Below are positions 8,276-17,105 of a DNA stretch of 64,000 nt, one piece after another. A model generated the notes under the pieces. It searched no databases. It was not told the origin of the DNA and saw only the letters and a list, made by a program, of their open reading frames with translations. A program made the position numbers and the translations under genes. Location of the stretch: positions 958,781-1,022,780 of the forward strand of contig NZ_NIHB01000001.1 of the NCBI RefSeq assembly GCF_002591915.1, given 5' to 3'. The DNA is from Marinicella litoralis. Lineage in GTDB: Bacteria > Pseudomonadota > Gammaproteobacteria > Xanthomonadales > Marinicellaceae. Each line of letters begins with the position of its first letter. The stretch's first letter is position 1.

Positions 8276-8878
8276 CTAAGACCTTAACTGTCTGAAAGGT
8301 GACTTTTTAGGAAAGTGACTCATTAAAAAATTCATCTGATCAGCAATGATGTTTTTGTTTTGCAAGAATATATACTCGGCATAATTAGGGGCAAATGGGA
8401 TTGCCAATAAACGCATGTTCGCTTGTAATGGGGTGCGATCGGCTTTGTGGTTGTTACACCGCTTACAAGAGGTGACTACATTGGTCCACAAGTCTTTACC
8501 GCCTTGTGAAACTGGTGTCACATGGTCTCTTGATAATTCATGGCGGTTGAAAACTTGACCACAATACAGGCATAAGTTTTGATCGCGTTTGAACAAGGTT
8601 TGGTTGTTTAAAGGCGGAACATATTGTGCCAGTTGTTTATGGATGTGGTTGTTATAGCCTTTGGTGCCGATGATGGCAGGGATGTCGTAAAAACTCTGTT
8701 TGCCGGACTTGGCATTGATTCCGCCATGGAGACGGGTGATGGTGGTGCCAAACTGGTATTGCACCATATCTAATGCCAATAACTTGGCGACTTGTTCACA
8801 ATTAAGCCATTCTAATGGCATTCCCGATGCATCAGTTCTGAGGGTTTGATGCGGCCCAAGGTTGTGATAGGTAATCAA
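8276..8878 (-). CDS. HNH endonuclease family protein
   Basis: The C-terminal half carries an HNH domain with two zinc-binding CxxC pairs: CLYCG, then the catalytic segment SRDHVTPVSQGG, then CKRCNNHKA. The N-terminal part (TDASGMPLEWLNCEQVAKLL) matches the usual start region of the chromosomal HNH family found in many Proteobacteria. Such proteins are presumed nucleases of unknown role. I place the start at the TTG at 8878 (200 aa), because AGGAG (8883-8887) lies 4 bases upstream on the transcribed strand. A GTG at 8914 is in frame but has no ribosome-binding site and lies in a hairpin. The gene is convergent with the response regulator and stands alone. Confidence 0.8.
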   Translation of the reverse strand: MITYHNLGPHQTLRTDASGMPLEWLNCEQVAKLLALDMVQYQFGTTITRLHGGINAKSGKQSFYDIPAIIGTKGYNNHIHKQLAQYVPPLNNQTLFKRDQNLCLYCGQVFNRHELSRDHVTPVSQGGKDLWTNVVTSCKRCNNHKADRTPLQANMRLLAIPFAPNYAEYIFLQNKNIIADQMNFLMSHFPKKSPFRQLRS

Positions 8879-8890
8879 CTTTCTCCTCAA

Positions 8891-8914
8891 GTGGTTTATA
8901 TGATTACAAACCAC
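8891..8914 (-). promoter_or_regulatory. inverted repeat next to the ribosome-binding site of the HNH gene
   Basis: GTGGTTT and AAACCAC form a perfect 7-bp stem with a 10-base loop, ending 4 bases before the AGGAG of the HNH gene on the transcribed strand. A T-run lies on the upstream side, so it is not a terminator for this strand. It could be an operator or an mRNA hairpin controlling translation. Confidence 0.4.
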
Positions 8915-8986
8915 CTGAGAAAAAAATGCAAGTTAAATTATTCAGTTGTCACCCAAATTTGGCAACCGTTTCACATCATGGATTGA

Positions 8987-10495
8987 TCAACCGACCAACA
9001 TGCCGGCCATGGTGGCAGAAAACAGTGAAGCCAAAGTACCACCCAACAAGGCTTTCATGCCAAACTCCGACAAAGTTTTTCGTTGGCCTGGTGCCAATGA
9101 ACCGATACCACCCACTTGGATGCCAATCGAAGCAAAGTTGGCAAAACCACACAGCATATAAGTCGCCATCAAAATAGACTTGTCATACATCAAATGCACT
9201 TCTTGTGCGGTGTCTTTCAAAGTGGCCAGGTTTTCATAACCGACAAATTCACTGGCGATGATTTTTACGCCCAACAATTGTCCTAACTTAGTGATGTCTT
9301 CGGTAGCAACACCAATCAGCCACATCAAGGGTGCGAATAAATGACCAAAAATAAACTCCAAAGACAGCTTGTTATAAGTTGTGTTGCTGGCTATCAATTG
9401 GTTGAAATTATCGCTGAAAGCGCTTAATTCATAATAGTTGATGCCGATACTCATGACAATCATGTACAGAGTAAAGGTCAGGGTTGTACTCAGGATAATG
9501 GCTTTCCAGCGGGCCAAATCAGGTGATTTTTTCATCCACACCACAGTGAGTATCACAGAGCCAACAATCAAGCACACTAAGCTGGTAAGGTTCAGTATTG
9601 AACCCAAGAAATTCAGTAAAAAGTTAACCAAAGCAATGAATGAGAAAAACACCAATAACATGGCGCCGACATTCATCGCCAATTTCAAGCCTTCGGTGGT
9701 GCCATTGGTCAATGCATCAATGAAATTGGAACCCACTGATTCATTGGAGATTTCAATGTTGGATTCAATCTTTTCCGTTTGCGGGTACAAAATTTTCGCC
9801 ACCACAATAGCACCTGGCGCGGCCATCACAGAAGCGGCCAATAAATGCTTGGCATAAAACAATTGTAAAGCTTTGTCTTCGCCACCAAGGAAACCGACAT
9901 AAGCGGCCAAAACACCACCGGCCACCGTGGCCATACCACCGATCATCACCAACAAAATTTCTGATTTGTTCATTGATTCCAAATACTTTTTAATCATCAA
10001 TGGGGCTTCGGTTTGTCCGAGGAAGATGTTACCTGCGACTGATAAACTTTCTGCACCAGATATTTTTAAAGCTTTGGTCAATAACCAGGCCAAGCCTTTG
10101 ACAATTTTTTGGATGATGCCCAAATAAAACAAAACAGAGGTCAGGGCTGAGAAGAAAATAATGGTGGGCAAAATCATTACCGCGAAGTTAATCAGCGGCG
10201 ATTCAATTTCTCCGGTACCGAATGAGCTGAATAAGAATCCAGTGCCGGCTTTGGTAAAGTCCATGATGTTGATGAATATGGCACCGACCCATTTGAAAAT
10301 ATTTTGTACTGAATCGACATAGATCACACCGACAGCCAATAACAGTTGTATTGACAAGCCAATCACCACAACCTTCCAGTTGACTCCTTTGCGATTGCTG
10401 CTGAATGCGTAAGCTATGGCAACCAGTGTCACCATACCGATTACACCACGCATCAATGACTCTAATGAAAATCCCGCTGTAGGAATAATATCCAT
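8987..10495 (-). CDS. Na+-dependent nucleoside transporter, NupC/CNT family
   Basis: A 502-residue inner-membrane protein with about ten hydrophobic segments. The CNT core is clear: the gate region NFAVMILPTIIFFSAL, the AGNIFLGQTEAP motif for nucleoside and Na+ binding, and in the C-terminal half the GYENLATL region and FANFASIGIQVGG. The family imports nucleosides by cation symport. It is slightly longer than E. coli NupC (about 400) and nearer to the 400-600-residue CNTs with extra N-terminal helices. The start is ATG at 10495 with AAAGGG 6-10 bases upstream. It has no nucleoside-catabolism genes beside it. Confidence 0.92.
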   Translation of the reverse strand: MDIIPTAGFSLESLMRGVIGMVTLVAIAYAFSSNRKGVNWKVVVIGLSIQLLLAVGVIYVDSVQNIFKWVGAIFINIMDFTKAGTGFLFSSFGTGEIESPLINFAVMILPTIIFFSALTSVLFYLGIIQKIVKGLAWLLTKALKISGAESLSVAGNIFLGQTEAPLMIKKYLESMNKSEILLVMIGGMATVAGGVLAAYVGFLGGEDKALQLFYAKHLLAASVMAAPGAIVVAKILYPQTEKIESNIEISNESVGSNFIDALTNGTTEGLKLAMNVGAMLLVFFSFIALVNFLLNFLGSILNLTSLVCLIVGSVILTVVWMKKSPDLARWKAIILSTTLTFTLYMIVMSIGINYYELSAFSDNFNQLIASNTTYNKLSLEFIFGHLFAPLMWLIGVATEDITKLGQLLGVKIIASEFVGYENLATLKDTAQEVHLMYDKSILMATYMLCGFANFASIGIQVGGIGSLAPGQRKTLSEFGMKALLGGTLASLFSATMAGMLVG

Positions 10496-10513
10496 GTTCT
10501 ACCCTTTATTATT

Positions 10514-10532
10514 ATCAATCCGATTGATTATA
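10514..10532 (-). promoter_or_regulatory. candidate promoter and operator of the nucleoside transporter
   Basis: On the minus strand a perfect TATAAT (plus-strand ATTATA, 10527-10532) sits about 30 bp before the start codon, with a weak -35 (CTGTTA) 17 bp further upstream. The inverted repeat ATCAAT-CCG-ATTGAT (10514-10528) overlaps the downstream edge of the -10, the usual place for a repressor site. Confidence 0.4.
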
Positions 10533-10604
10533 AAAGGTTCTTATTAAAATAACAGCTGGTATATGTAACAAAGCCCTTATTTAAAATAATTAACCTGCGG
10601 ATTT

Positions 10605-11261
10605 TTACGGCTGATCAAGCATTTCAACCGGTTCCAAAATCACCTGGCCCAGTGGAATATCAAAGCTGTATTCATAAACAAACTGGTCGAGCTGGGCCTT
10701 GATTTCATGACCCGTGACAGATATCGAAGCCGTTCGGTCAATGCTACCATCAGCTTCTAAAACGATGGTCAGGTTATCAGGCACCCTGCCGCGTATTTTG
10801 CTGCCGGTAAACTGTAATCTATTTTTCCAGCTTTCACGGTAGGCCAAAGCAGCTTCATGGCCATAAGTGGCGACCAGTTCCTGATGTATTTGATTGGCGT
10901 TTGCTGATTGTTGGGGAGACAGTTTCTTTGCAAGCAAGTTCATGGTGTCACTGATCAAGTCTTTTTGTTCCGAGCGACTCAGGTCGATCAGCTTGAGCCA
11001 TGCCAGGGCATTGACAAAATCTTTTTGATTGATGTAATTAACGCTGATTAAAGTGATGGCATAATAGTTACCATACCTGGCTGCGGCCTTGAACCGTTTG
11101 AGTGCACTTTCATCTTTGCCTTTTTTGCTGTCTTCCAGGCCCAGTCTGATGTGTTCGAAATCAGGTTTGACAATATCACCCATGTGATTAAAGTGCAATC
11201 GCGAGTCGGCAGCAACAGATGTGAGTGAACAGATGAGAATAATGCAATAAATAAATTTCAT
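10605..11261 (-). CDS. secreted TPR/Sel1-like protein of unknown function
   Basis: A 218-residue protein with a signal peptide (MKFIYCIILICSLTSVAA, cleavage before DS). Residues 35-130 look like two or three helical Sel1/TPR units (KKGKDESALKRFKAAARYGNYYA; DFVNALAWLKLI). The C-terminal 60 residues are strand-rich and may form a small beta domain. Probably periplasmic. I do not recognise the family. It sits between hutI and the nucleoside transporter gene on the same strand with gaps over 100 bp on both sides, so it need not belong to either. Confidence 0.65.
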   Translation of the reverse strand: MKFIYCIILICSLTSVAADSRLHFNHMGDIVKPDFEHIRLGLEDSKKGKDESALKRFKAAARYGNYYAITLISVNYINQKDFVNALAWLKLIDLSRSEQKDLISDTMNLLAKKLSPQQSANANQIHQELVATYGHEAALAYRESWKNRLQFTGSKIRGRVPDNLTIVLEADGSIDRTASISVTGHEIKAQLDQFVYEYSFDIPLGQVILEPVEMLDQP

Positions 11262-11374
11262 GATAATCCCGTAATTAAATTCAAACCCTACTGTCCCGTT
11301 GCTATTTTGACATAAAAATGAAGCAGACGTTCAATAAGCAAAGACACCTGAGTTCAAGTCTTCAGCACAGCCAG

Positions 11375-12577
11375 CTACTTGAAGGTTTGTTTGACCAAAG
11401 TTTGTCCTTGCCAATAAACCAAGTCTGCGATTTGGTCCGTATCCCAAAGCACCATCTGAGACGCTTTGCCGACTTCAATGCTGCCTTTTTCATCATCGAT
11501 TCCTAAAGCTTTGGCGGCATTGATGGTGACCCCGAGGATGGCTTCTTCAACCGTCAGCCCAAATTGAGTGCAGGCCATATGCAAACATTGTAATAAATTG
11601 GTTGTTGGTGCGGTGCCAGGGTTTGAGTCTGTGGCGATGGCCATATCGATACCCCATTCGCGAAACGCTTTGATGGGTGGTTTTTTGGTTTCTTGTAGGG
11701 CGTAAAAGGCATAGGGTAACAGCGTGGCAATGGTGTGGTGTTCAGCCATTTTTTGCACGCTGTTTAGTGATGTGTATTCAATGTGGTCTGCAGAAAGCCC
11801 CCCATATTCAGCCACCAGTCCCGCGCCACCCAAGTCACTTAATTGATCGGCATGTAGTTTAACGGGTAATCCCCAGCGGGCAGCGGCATCAAAAATTTGT
11901 CGGGTTTCTGCGACAGAAAAGCCAATGCCTTCGCAAAACGCATCCACAGCATCGGCCAATTTGTGCTTGGCCACATGTGGAATGATTTCTTGGCAGATCA
12001 ATGAAACATAGCCAGGGCGATCATCAGCGAATTCAGGCGGTATCGCATGGGCAGCCAACAAGGTGGTTTTTACATCCATGCCCATGCGTTCACCAGCAGC
12101 TCGTGCCGCCGCCAACATTTTAAGTTCACTGTCAAAATCCAAACCATACCCCGATTTGATTTCGACCGTCATGACACCTTGAGATTTGAGGTGCGCCAAT
12201 CTTTGACAGGTTGATTCAACTAATTGTTCCAAACAGGCCGCTCGTGTGGCTTTGACTGTGGATAAAATACCACCACCTGCTTGCGCAATGGCTTCATAAC
12301 TGGCCCCAGCCAAACGCATGGCAAATTCATTGGCTCTGGAACCGGCAAAAACCAAATGGGTGTGACAATCAATCAAGCCTGGCGTGACTATGTTGTTGTT
12401 GGCATCAATACTGGTGTTGGCTGCAAAAGCACTGATCTGGTCGGAGGCGCCCATCCAAACGATTTTGCCTTGGTCACAGGCCACAGCACCTTGTTCAACC
12501 AAGCCAAATTCACTGCCGTTATCGGCACAAGTGATTAATTGGGCATTGTGAATCAGTAAATCACACTTTTTTTTCAT
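11375..12577 (-). CDS. hutI: imidazolonepropionase
   Basis: An amidohydrolase-superfamily enzyme opening the ring of imidazolone-5-propionate to N-formimidoyl-glutamate, the third step of histidine degradation. Metal ligands are visible in PGLIDCHTHLVFAGSR near the N-terminus, with the family motif GGGILSTV, the KLHADQLSDLGGA segment and ATDSNPG. I place the start at ATG 12577 (400 aa), with GGAA about 5 bases upstream. A GTG at 12592 is also in frame. It is divergent from hutF, 75 bp away, so they probably share control. Genes for histidase, urocanase and HutG are not in the window. Confidence 0.95.
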   Translation of the reverse strand: MKKKCDLLIHNAQLITCADNGSEFGLVEQGAVACDQGKIVWMGASDQISAFAANTSIDANNNIVTPGLIDCHTHLVFAGSRANEFAMRLAGASYEAIAQAGGGILSTVKATRAACLEQLVESTCQRLAHLKSQGVMTVEIKSGYGLDFDSELKMLAAARAAGERMGMDVKTTLLAAHAIPPEFADDRPGYVSLICQEIIPHVAKHKLADAVDAFCEGIGFSVAETRQIFDAAARWGLPVKLHADQLSDLGGAGLVAEYGGLSADHIEYTSLNSVQKMAEHHTIATLLPYAFYALQETKKPPIKAFREWGIDMAIATDSNPGTAPTTNLLQCLHMACTQFGLTVEEAILGVTINAAKALGIDDEKGSIEVGKASQMVLWDTDQIADLVYWQGQTLVKQTFK

Positions 12578-12652
12578 TGTGTTCCAAAGCACTTTGGCCT
12601 ACAGTTCTGGGATAAGTCATTATCTATAAATCAATCCATAATTAAAACCTAA

Positions 12653-13897
12653 ATGAACAGTTATTTTTTTCACGCAGCTTTGTTACCCGATGGCTGGCAG
12701 CACAATGTCAGGGTCACCGTGGCTGACGGTCATTACCAATCAATTGCAGTCAATCAAACGCTTCAGGCAAAAGACCAACCGCTGACTTGTGTGATACCCC
12801 AAATGCCTAATGTACATTCCCATGTATTTCAACGAGCCATGGCGGGATTGAGTGAGTATAGATCGGCTTCAGAAGATGATTTTTGGTCTTGGCGTGAGTT
12901 GATGTATCGATTGGCCAATGAAATGGATGCAGATCGATTGTACCAAGTGGCCAAGTCTTGTTATTCAGAAATGAAGCGAGCCGGCTATGGATCGGTGTGT
13001 GAATTTCATTATTTGCATCGCGCAAAACAAGATCCTACCGATTATTTGACCCATTCAAAAGTGATTTTAAAAGCCGCAGATGAAGTTGGCTTAAACCTCA
13101 CTTTATTACCGGTGTTGTATGCCTATGCAGGCCCTGATAAACAGGCGCTGTCGCCGCAACAAAAAAGGTTTGAATTGAGTGTTGAAGAGTATTTGGATTT
13201 ATTCAAGCAATTACAAGGCGAGTTATCAGTAGGTCAAAAATTAGGTGTTTGTTTTCATTCATTGCGAGCGGTTTCTCAGGATCAAATGCATCAAGTGATT
13301 GCAGCCTTGCCTGATGATTTACCCATTCACATTCACATCGCCGAACAGCAAGCTGAAATCGATGCCATTAAAGCGCAATATGGCCAAAGACCGGTAGCAT
13401 GGTTGTATCAACAGTTTGCGGTGAATTCGCGTTGGTGTTTGGTTCATGCGACTCATTTGAATGACCAAGAGATTGATCTGATTGCACAATCGGGTGCAGT
13501 GGCTGGCATCTGTCCGCTCACCGAAGCCAATTTAGGTGACGGTATTTTCCCCATGCCTGCTTATATGGCAGCCGGTGGCGCCTTGGCGATCGGGTCGGAC
13601 AGTCACATTGAAATCAATCCAGCCAATGAACTGAAGATGTTGGAATACTCTCAGCGACTGGCACTGCAAAAAAGGAATGTCTGTTGTGATACTGAACAAA
13701 CCCACGTGGGGACCTGGTTGTGGTTAAAAGCGGTGGCCGGTGGGGCTCAGGTATCGGCACAGCCTGTGAGTGGGATTGCGGTGGGTCAGAAAGCCGTTGT
13801 GATTGATTTACATGGCAGACAACAGGCTGCTTCAGCGCAGGTATTGGACGGCTGGATTTTTTCTGATTTGTGCACTGGTAAGGCCATCGATTTATAG
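12653..13897 (+). CDS. hutF: formimidoylglutamate deiminase
   Basis: A 414-residue amidohydrolase that converts N-formimidoyl-L-glutamate to N-formyl-L-glutamate and ammonia. Family features are PNVHSHVFQRAMAGLSEY (metal HxH), FHYLHR, HIHIAEQQAEIDA, LVHATHL and GSDSHIEINPANELKMLEY. HutF marks the five-step histidine route, in which formylglutamate is later hydrolysed by HutG, rather than the direct route to formamide. The partner hutI is divergent. The start at 12653 is followed by a normal family N-terminus. Confidence 0.95.
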   Translation: MNSYFFHAALLPDGWQHNVRVTVADGHYQSIAVNQTLQAKDQPLTCVIPQMPNVHSHVFQRAMAGLSEYRSASEDDFWSWRELMYRLANEMDADRLYQVAKSCYSEMKRAGYGSVCEFHYLHRAKQDPTDYLTHSKVILKAADEVGLNLTLLPVLYAYAGPDKQALSPQQKRFELSVEEYLDLFKQLQGELSVGQKLGVCFHSLRAVSQDQMHQVIAALPDDLPIHIHIAEQQAEIDAIKAQYGQRPVAWLYQQFAVNSRWCLVHATHLNDQEIDLIAQSGAVAGICPLTEANLGDGIFPMPAYMAAGGALAIGSDSHIEINPANELKMLEYSQRLALQKRNVCCDTEQTHVGTWLWLKAVAGGAQVSAQPVSGIAVGQKAVVIDLHGRQQAASAQVLDGWIFSDLCTGKAIDL

Positions 13898-13941
13898 CGT
13901 CTTGTTGTTTTATTGAAGGCTGGCGAAAAGAGCATGTTAGA

Positions 13942-14496
13942 ATGCAAAGCATGACAATTAACTCACGGAATATCATTTTAGTTGGGCCCATGGGCGCCGG
14001 AAAAACCACCGTGGGTAAACAAATTGCCATTCAATTACAAAAAAAGTTTATCGATATCGATCAAGAGCTAGAAAAGCGGACAGGGGTCTCCATCAATTTA
14101 ATTTTTGAAATTGAAAAAGAAGCCGGTTTCAGAACCCGTGAGACGGCCATGCTGGCGGAGTTGTTACAACTTGAAAATGCAGTGATTGCCACCGGTGGCG
14201 GGATTGTTGGCATGGAAGAAAATCGACAACTATTACAACAAACCGATGGACTGGTTGTGTATTTAAAAACAGAAGTAAAACACCAATTAAAACGGCTGAA
14301 AAGAGATAAGCAAAGGCCCTTGTTACAAGGTGAAGGTCGGCGTGAAAGGTTGCTAAAACTGGCACGCATGCGCAACCCTTTGTATGACCAGGTGGCGGAT
14401 GTTGCATTTGCCAGTGGCCGCACCAGTTCTTACGGAATGGCGAAAAAAGTGGTGGATCATTTGAAAAATCCTGAAAAATTGAAACGAATAAAATAA
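13942..14496 (+). CDS. aroK: shikimate kinase
   Basis: A 184-residue P-loop kinase phosphorylating shikimate. It shows GPMGAGKTTVG (Walker A), the DID and FR..E substrate residues (FIDIDQELEK, GFRTRE), the shikimate-binding ATGGGIV loop, and the lid segment RPLLQGEGRRE. It is followed by aroB after 2 bp and a SPOR-domain gene, the classic aroK-aroB-damX order of gammaproteobacteria. ATG 13942 gives 184 aa and has AAAAGAG about 10 bases upstream; ATG 13951 is an alternative. Confidence 0.96.
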   Translation: MQSMTINSRNIILVGPMGAGKTTVGKQIAIQLQKKFIDIDQELEKRTGVSINLIFEIEKEAGFRTRETAMLAELLQLENAVIATGGGIVGMEENRQLLQQTDGLVVYLKTEVKHQLKRLKRDKQRPLLQGEGRRERLLKLARMRNPLYDQVADVAFASGRTSSYGMAKKVVDHLKNPEKLKRIK

Positions 14497-14498
14497 GC

Positions 14499-15593
14499 AT
14501 GCAAACACAGCTTAATATCACCTTACCAAACGCCCAATACCCCATCATTATTGATTCTGATCAGTTTGATATTTCAGATTTGCGTCCGTGGTTAAAGGAC
14601 AAAAAGGTCATGGTGGTGACCAATGAAATCGTGGCCCCTTTGTATTTAGCAGATGTGCTGAATTTGTTTGAAGGACATGTGGTTCACAGCTGTGTACTTA
14701 AAGATGGAGAGCAACACAAAAACAGCAGCAGTTGGCTGCAAATTTTAGATGCTTTGGCTGTCCATCGATTCAACCGTTCAGATGTGTTGGTTTCACTCGG
14801 AGGTGGCATCGTGTGTGACATGACCGGTTTTGCCGCTGCCAGTTGGATGCGTGGCATGTCTTTCATCCAAATGCCGACCACTTTACTGTCGCAAATTGAT
14901 GCATCGGTGGGTGGAAAAACCGGCTTCAATCATCCCCAAGGAAAAAACATGATTGGGGCTTTTCACCAGCCCAAAGCCGTTATTATCAACGCCAAAACAT
15001 TGGCCACTTTGCCTGTCAGAGAATTCAACGCTGGCATTGGTGAGGCCATCAAATACGCAGGCATCAATCAACCCACATTTTATGCTTGGTTATCTGAGAA
15101 CATGCATGCCATCAAAGCGCAGAACCAAAAAGTTTTGATGGAACTCATCGCCAGCTGTTGCCAATTTAAAACTCAATTGGTGGAACAAGATGAAAAAGAA
15201 CAGGGAGTCAGGGCCTTATTAAACTTGGGCCATACCTTTGGCCATGCGATAGAAACCGTCAGTGATTATCATTATTTGCATGGCGAGGCGGTGGCATTGG
15301 GCATGGTCATGGCCGCAGAACTGTCAGCCAACTTAAGGCTGTGCTCTGCTGATATACGAAAAATGCTGGAAAACTTGTTGCAAGCCTTTGATTTGCCAAT
15401 TATGCTTGATGCTGACTATCCAGCGGAAGTGGTTTTGCAACGAATGAAATCCGACAAAAAAGTCATCAATGATCACCACCGTCTTATTTTGTTGAAAGGA
15501 ATGGGCCAGGCCTTTATAGCCGAAGGTGTGAATGACCATGACATTTTACAAGCAATAAAAGCTTGCACTTATTCACCACCAGAAAGCGCATGA
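14499..15593 (+). CDS. aroB: 3-dehydroquinate synthase
   Basis: A 364-residue NAD-dependent cyclase converting DAHP to 3-dehydroquinate in the shikimate pathway. Recognisable segments are DGEQHKNSSSW, the NAD-binding SLGGGIVCDMTGFAA, PTTLLSQIDASVGGKTGFNH, the EAIKYA helix, and the zinc-binding NLGHTFGHAIE and LHGEAVALGM. The gene starts 2 bp after aroK, and its stop overlaps the next gene's start in ATGA. Confidence 0.97.
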   Translation: MQTQLNITLPNAQYPIIIDSDQFDISDLRPWLKDKKVMVVTNEIVAPLYLADVLNLFEGHVVHSCVLKDGEQHKNSSSWLQILDALAVHRFNRSDVLVSLGGGIVCDMTGFAAASWMRGMSFIQMPTTLLSQIDASVGGKTGFNHPQGKNMIGAFHQPKAVIINAKTLATLPVREFNAGIGEAIKYAGINQPTFYAWLSENMHAIKAQNQKVLMELIASCCQFKTQLVEQDEKEQGVRALLNLGHTFGHAIETVSDYHYLHGEAVALGMVMAAELSANLRLCSADIRKMLENLLQAFDLPIMLDADYPAEVVLQRMKSDKKVINDHHRLILLKGMGQAFIAEGVNDHDILQAIKACTYSPPESA

Positions 15594-16375
15594 CAAACGA
15601 CCAATTAATCAAATTTAAGCTGCTCACAACCACCTTGTTGTTGATGTTTGTTGCGGGGTCTGACGCCCAATCTGATCCAAGTGATACACCTGAAAATGCC
15701 AACGAAACCAACATCATTTGTTATGCCGCGAAAAGCAAATGGGTTTGTGCACCTGCTGATGAAAAGGAAAGGGCGCAAGAAAAAGCAATGAAGTTGGCAT
15801 TGGGTGAAAGTGAGCAAAACAGGTTCACCAATGAAAACAGCCAAGCTGTTGAAATACAAACCATTGAGTCTAACAACATAGGCCAGCAAGTGGAAACCTA
15901 TGAGGATCCATTGCAGTCTTCGATCAAAGACTTTATCCCCAGAGAAGATGCCATTGCGCCAAGTAAAAGTGCTGAGCTGAATGAACCTGCAGCGCAAAGC
16001 GCTGTGCCAGATTCCAGCGAGCAACCAACGAATGCTCAAGACACCTCGACCGTCACCACAACCATTGTCCCCAGCGTAACCCCAAGTGCTGATTTCAGTC
16101 AATGGCAATCTCAATTTGCAGATTATTGGACATTTCAAGTAATCGGCACATCAAATCGCCATCATTTGGCTGAATTTATTGCGCAGCATGGTTTGGCTCA
16201 AACGGATCACAGCATCGTTAAAACCCAAGTCAATGGCGCTGATTGGTGGGTGGTGCTTAGTGGTATATACCTCAGTCGTGATCAAGCGCTGAGCCAACGA
16301 GACACTTTACCAACCGCACTGTCTACCAACGCATGGGTCAGACAAATTAAATCGATTGTGGGCCAAGCCGATTAA
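15590..16375 (+). CDS. SPOR-domain protein in the damX position
   Basis: The start ATG at 15590 overlaps the aroB stop, giving 261 residues. An N-terminal hydrophobic segment (KLLTTTLLLMFVAGSDAQS) acts as a signal peptide or anchor. It is followed by a long polar, disordered region (about 30-165). The C-terminal 85 residues form a SPOR domain (DYWTFQVIGTS, ADWWVVLSGIYLSRDQA, LPTAL, AWVRQI) that binds denuded peptidoglycan strands at the septum. Position and domain match DamX. It is much shorter than E. coli DamX (428), and the hydrophobic segment is at the extreme N-terminus, so almost all of the protein would be periplasmic. Confidence 0.8.
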   Translation: MTNDQLIKFKLLTTTLLLMFVAGSDAQSDPSDTPENANETNIICYAAKSKWVCAPADEKERAQEKAMKLALGESEQNRFTNENSQAVEIQTIESNNIGQQVETYEDPLQSSIKDFIPREDAIAPSKSAELNEPAAQSAVPDSSEQPTNAQDTSTVTTTIVPSVTPSADFSQWQSQFADYWTFQVIGTSNRHHLAEFIAQHGLAQTDHSIVKTQVNGADWWVVLSGIYLSRDQALSQRDTLPTALSTNAWVRQIKSIVGQAD

Positions 16376-16481
16376 TTCCCTTCTTCTGTAACAGATTGTC
16401 GAGAAGTTGTTTCGCTGTGTTCAGCACCAAGCAATGACCTCAAATGGCAAAACCTGTTAAAATATAAGTTCTTCATGACTG

Positions 16482-17033
16482 ATGAAAATTGATATGTTTG
16501 AAATGGATAAAACGGCTTTGATGGTGATTGATGTTCAAGGTCGATTGGCCCAAATGATGCATCGTAAGAAGTTTCTTATTGAACAGATTCAAATCATGAT
16601 ACACGCTGCAAAATTATTGGATTTGCCCATTTTTTGGCTGGAGCAATACCCGCAAGGTTTGGGGGAAACTGTGGATGAAATCAAACAACTGATGCAAGAC
16701 ATCAAACCATATGAAAAGATCAGTTTTTCATCCTGTGGGCAACAACAACTTTTGACCGATTTGCGTTCATCTGGTCGCAGTCAATTGATTGTTACCGGCA
16801 TAGAAAGTCATGTGTGTGTTTACCAAACTGTTTTGGATTTATTGGACGGTCAATTTCAGGTAGCTGTTAATCAAGATGCCGTGTCATCAAGAACCAAAGC
16901 CAATAAAAACTTGGGTATGGCCCGCATGCAACAAGCCGGCGCTACCATCACATCAACAGAAATGGTGTTGTTTGAATTGATGCGCACAGCTGAGCACCCA
17001 AGTTTTAAACAAATTTCAAAGTTACTGAAGTAA
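16482..17033 (+). CDS. isochorismatase-family hydrolase
   Basis: A 183-residue cysteine hydrolase with the family triad: Asp in ALMVIDVQGRL, Lys in PYEKISFSS, and Cys in GIESHVCVYQTVLDLL, preceded by the usual non-proline cis peptide region. The family includes isochorismatases, nicotinamidases and the YcaC-like group; this size resembles the YcaC-type group of unknown substrate. ATGs at 16482, 16494 and 16503 are all possible starts. It precedes the radical SAM gene by 72 bp, but a promoter lies in between. Confidence 0.82.
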   Translation: MKIDMFEMDKTALMVIDVQGRLAQMMHRKKFLIEQIQIMIHAAKLLDLPIFWLEQYPQGLGETVDEIKQLMQDIKPYEKISFSSCGQQQLLTDLRSSGRSQLIVTGIESHVCVYQTVLDLLDGQFQVAVNQDAVSSRTKANKNLGMARMQQAGATITSTEMVLFELMRTAEHPSFKQISKLLK

Positions 17034-17045
17034 TTTTGAAACGTA

Positions 17046-17073
17046 GTGACTGAGTTACAAAACCCGCTATAAT
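17046..17073 (+). promoter_or_regulatory. sigma70-type promoter of the radical SAM gene
   Basis: A perfect TATAAT (17068-17073) has GTGACT 16 bp upstream (17046-17051). The predicted transcription start is about 25 bases before the ATG at 17106. Confidence 0.5.
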
Positions 17074-17105
17074 GTGTAGACATTAAAACTACCCAAAATA
17101 ATCAG

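Noticed and set aside
8953-8962. CCAAATTTGG palindrome between the HNH and nucleoside transporter genes
   Set aside because: Ten-base AT-rich palindromes occur often by chance in this composition, and it lies downstream of nupC, not at a promoter.
15605-16138. 177-codon open frame on the minus strand
   Set aside because: It lies wholly antisense to the SPOR-domain gene, whose C-terminal domain is recognisable; the minus frame has no start signal or family features.
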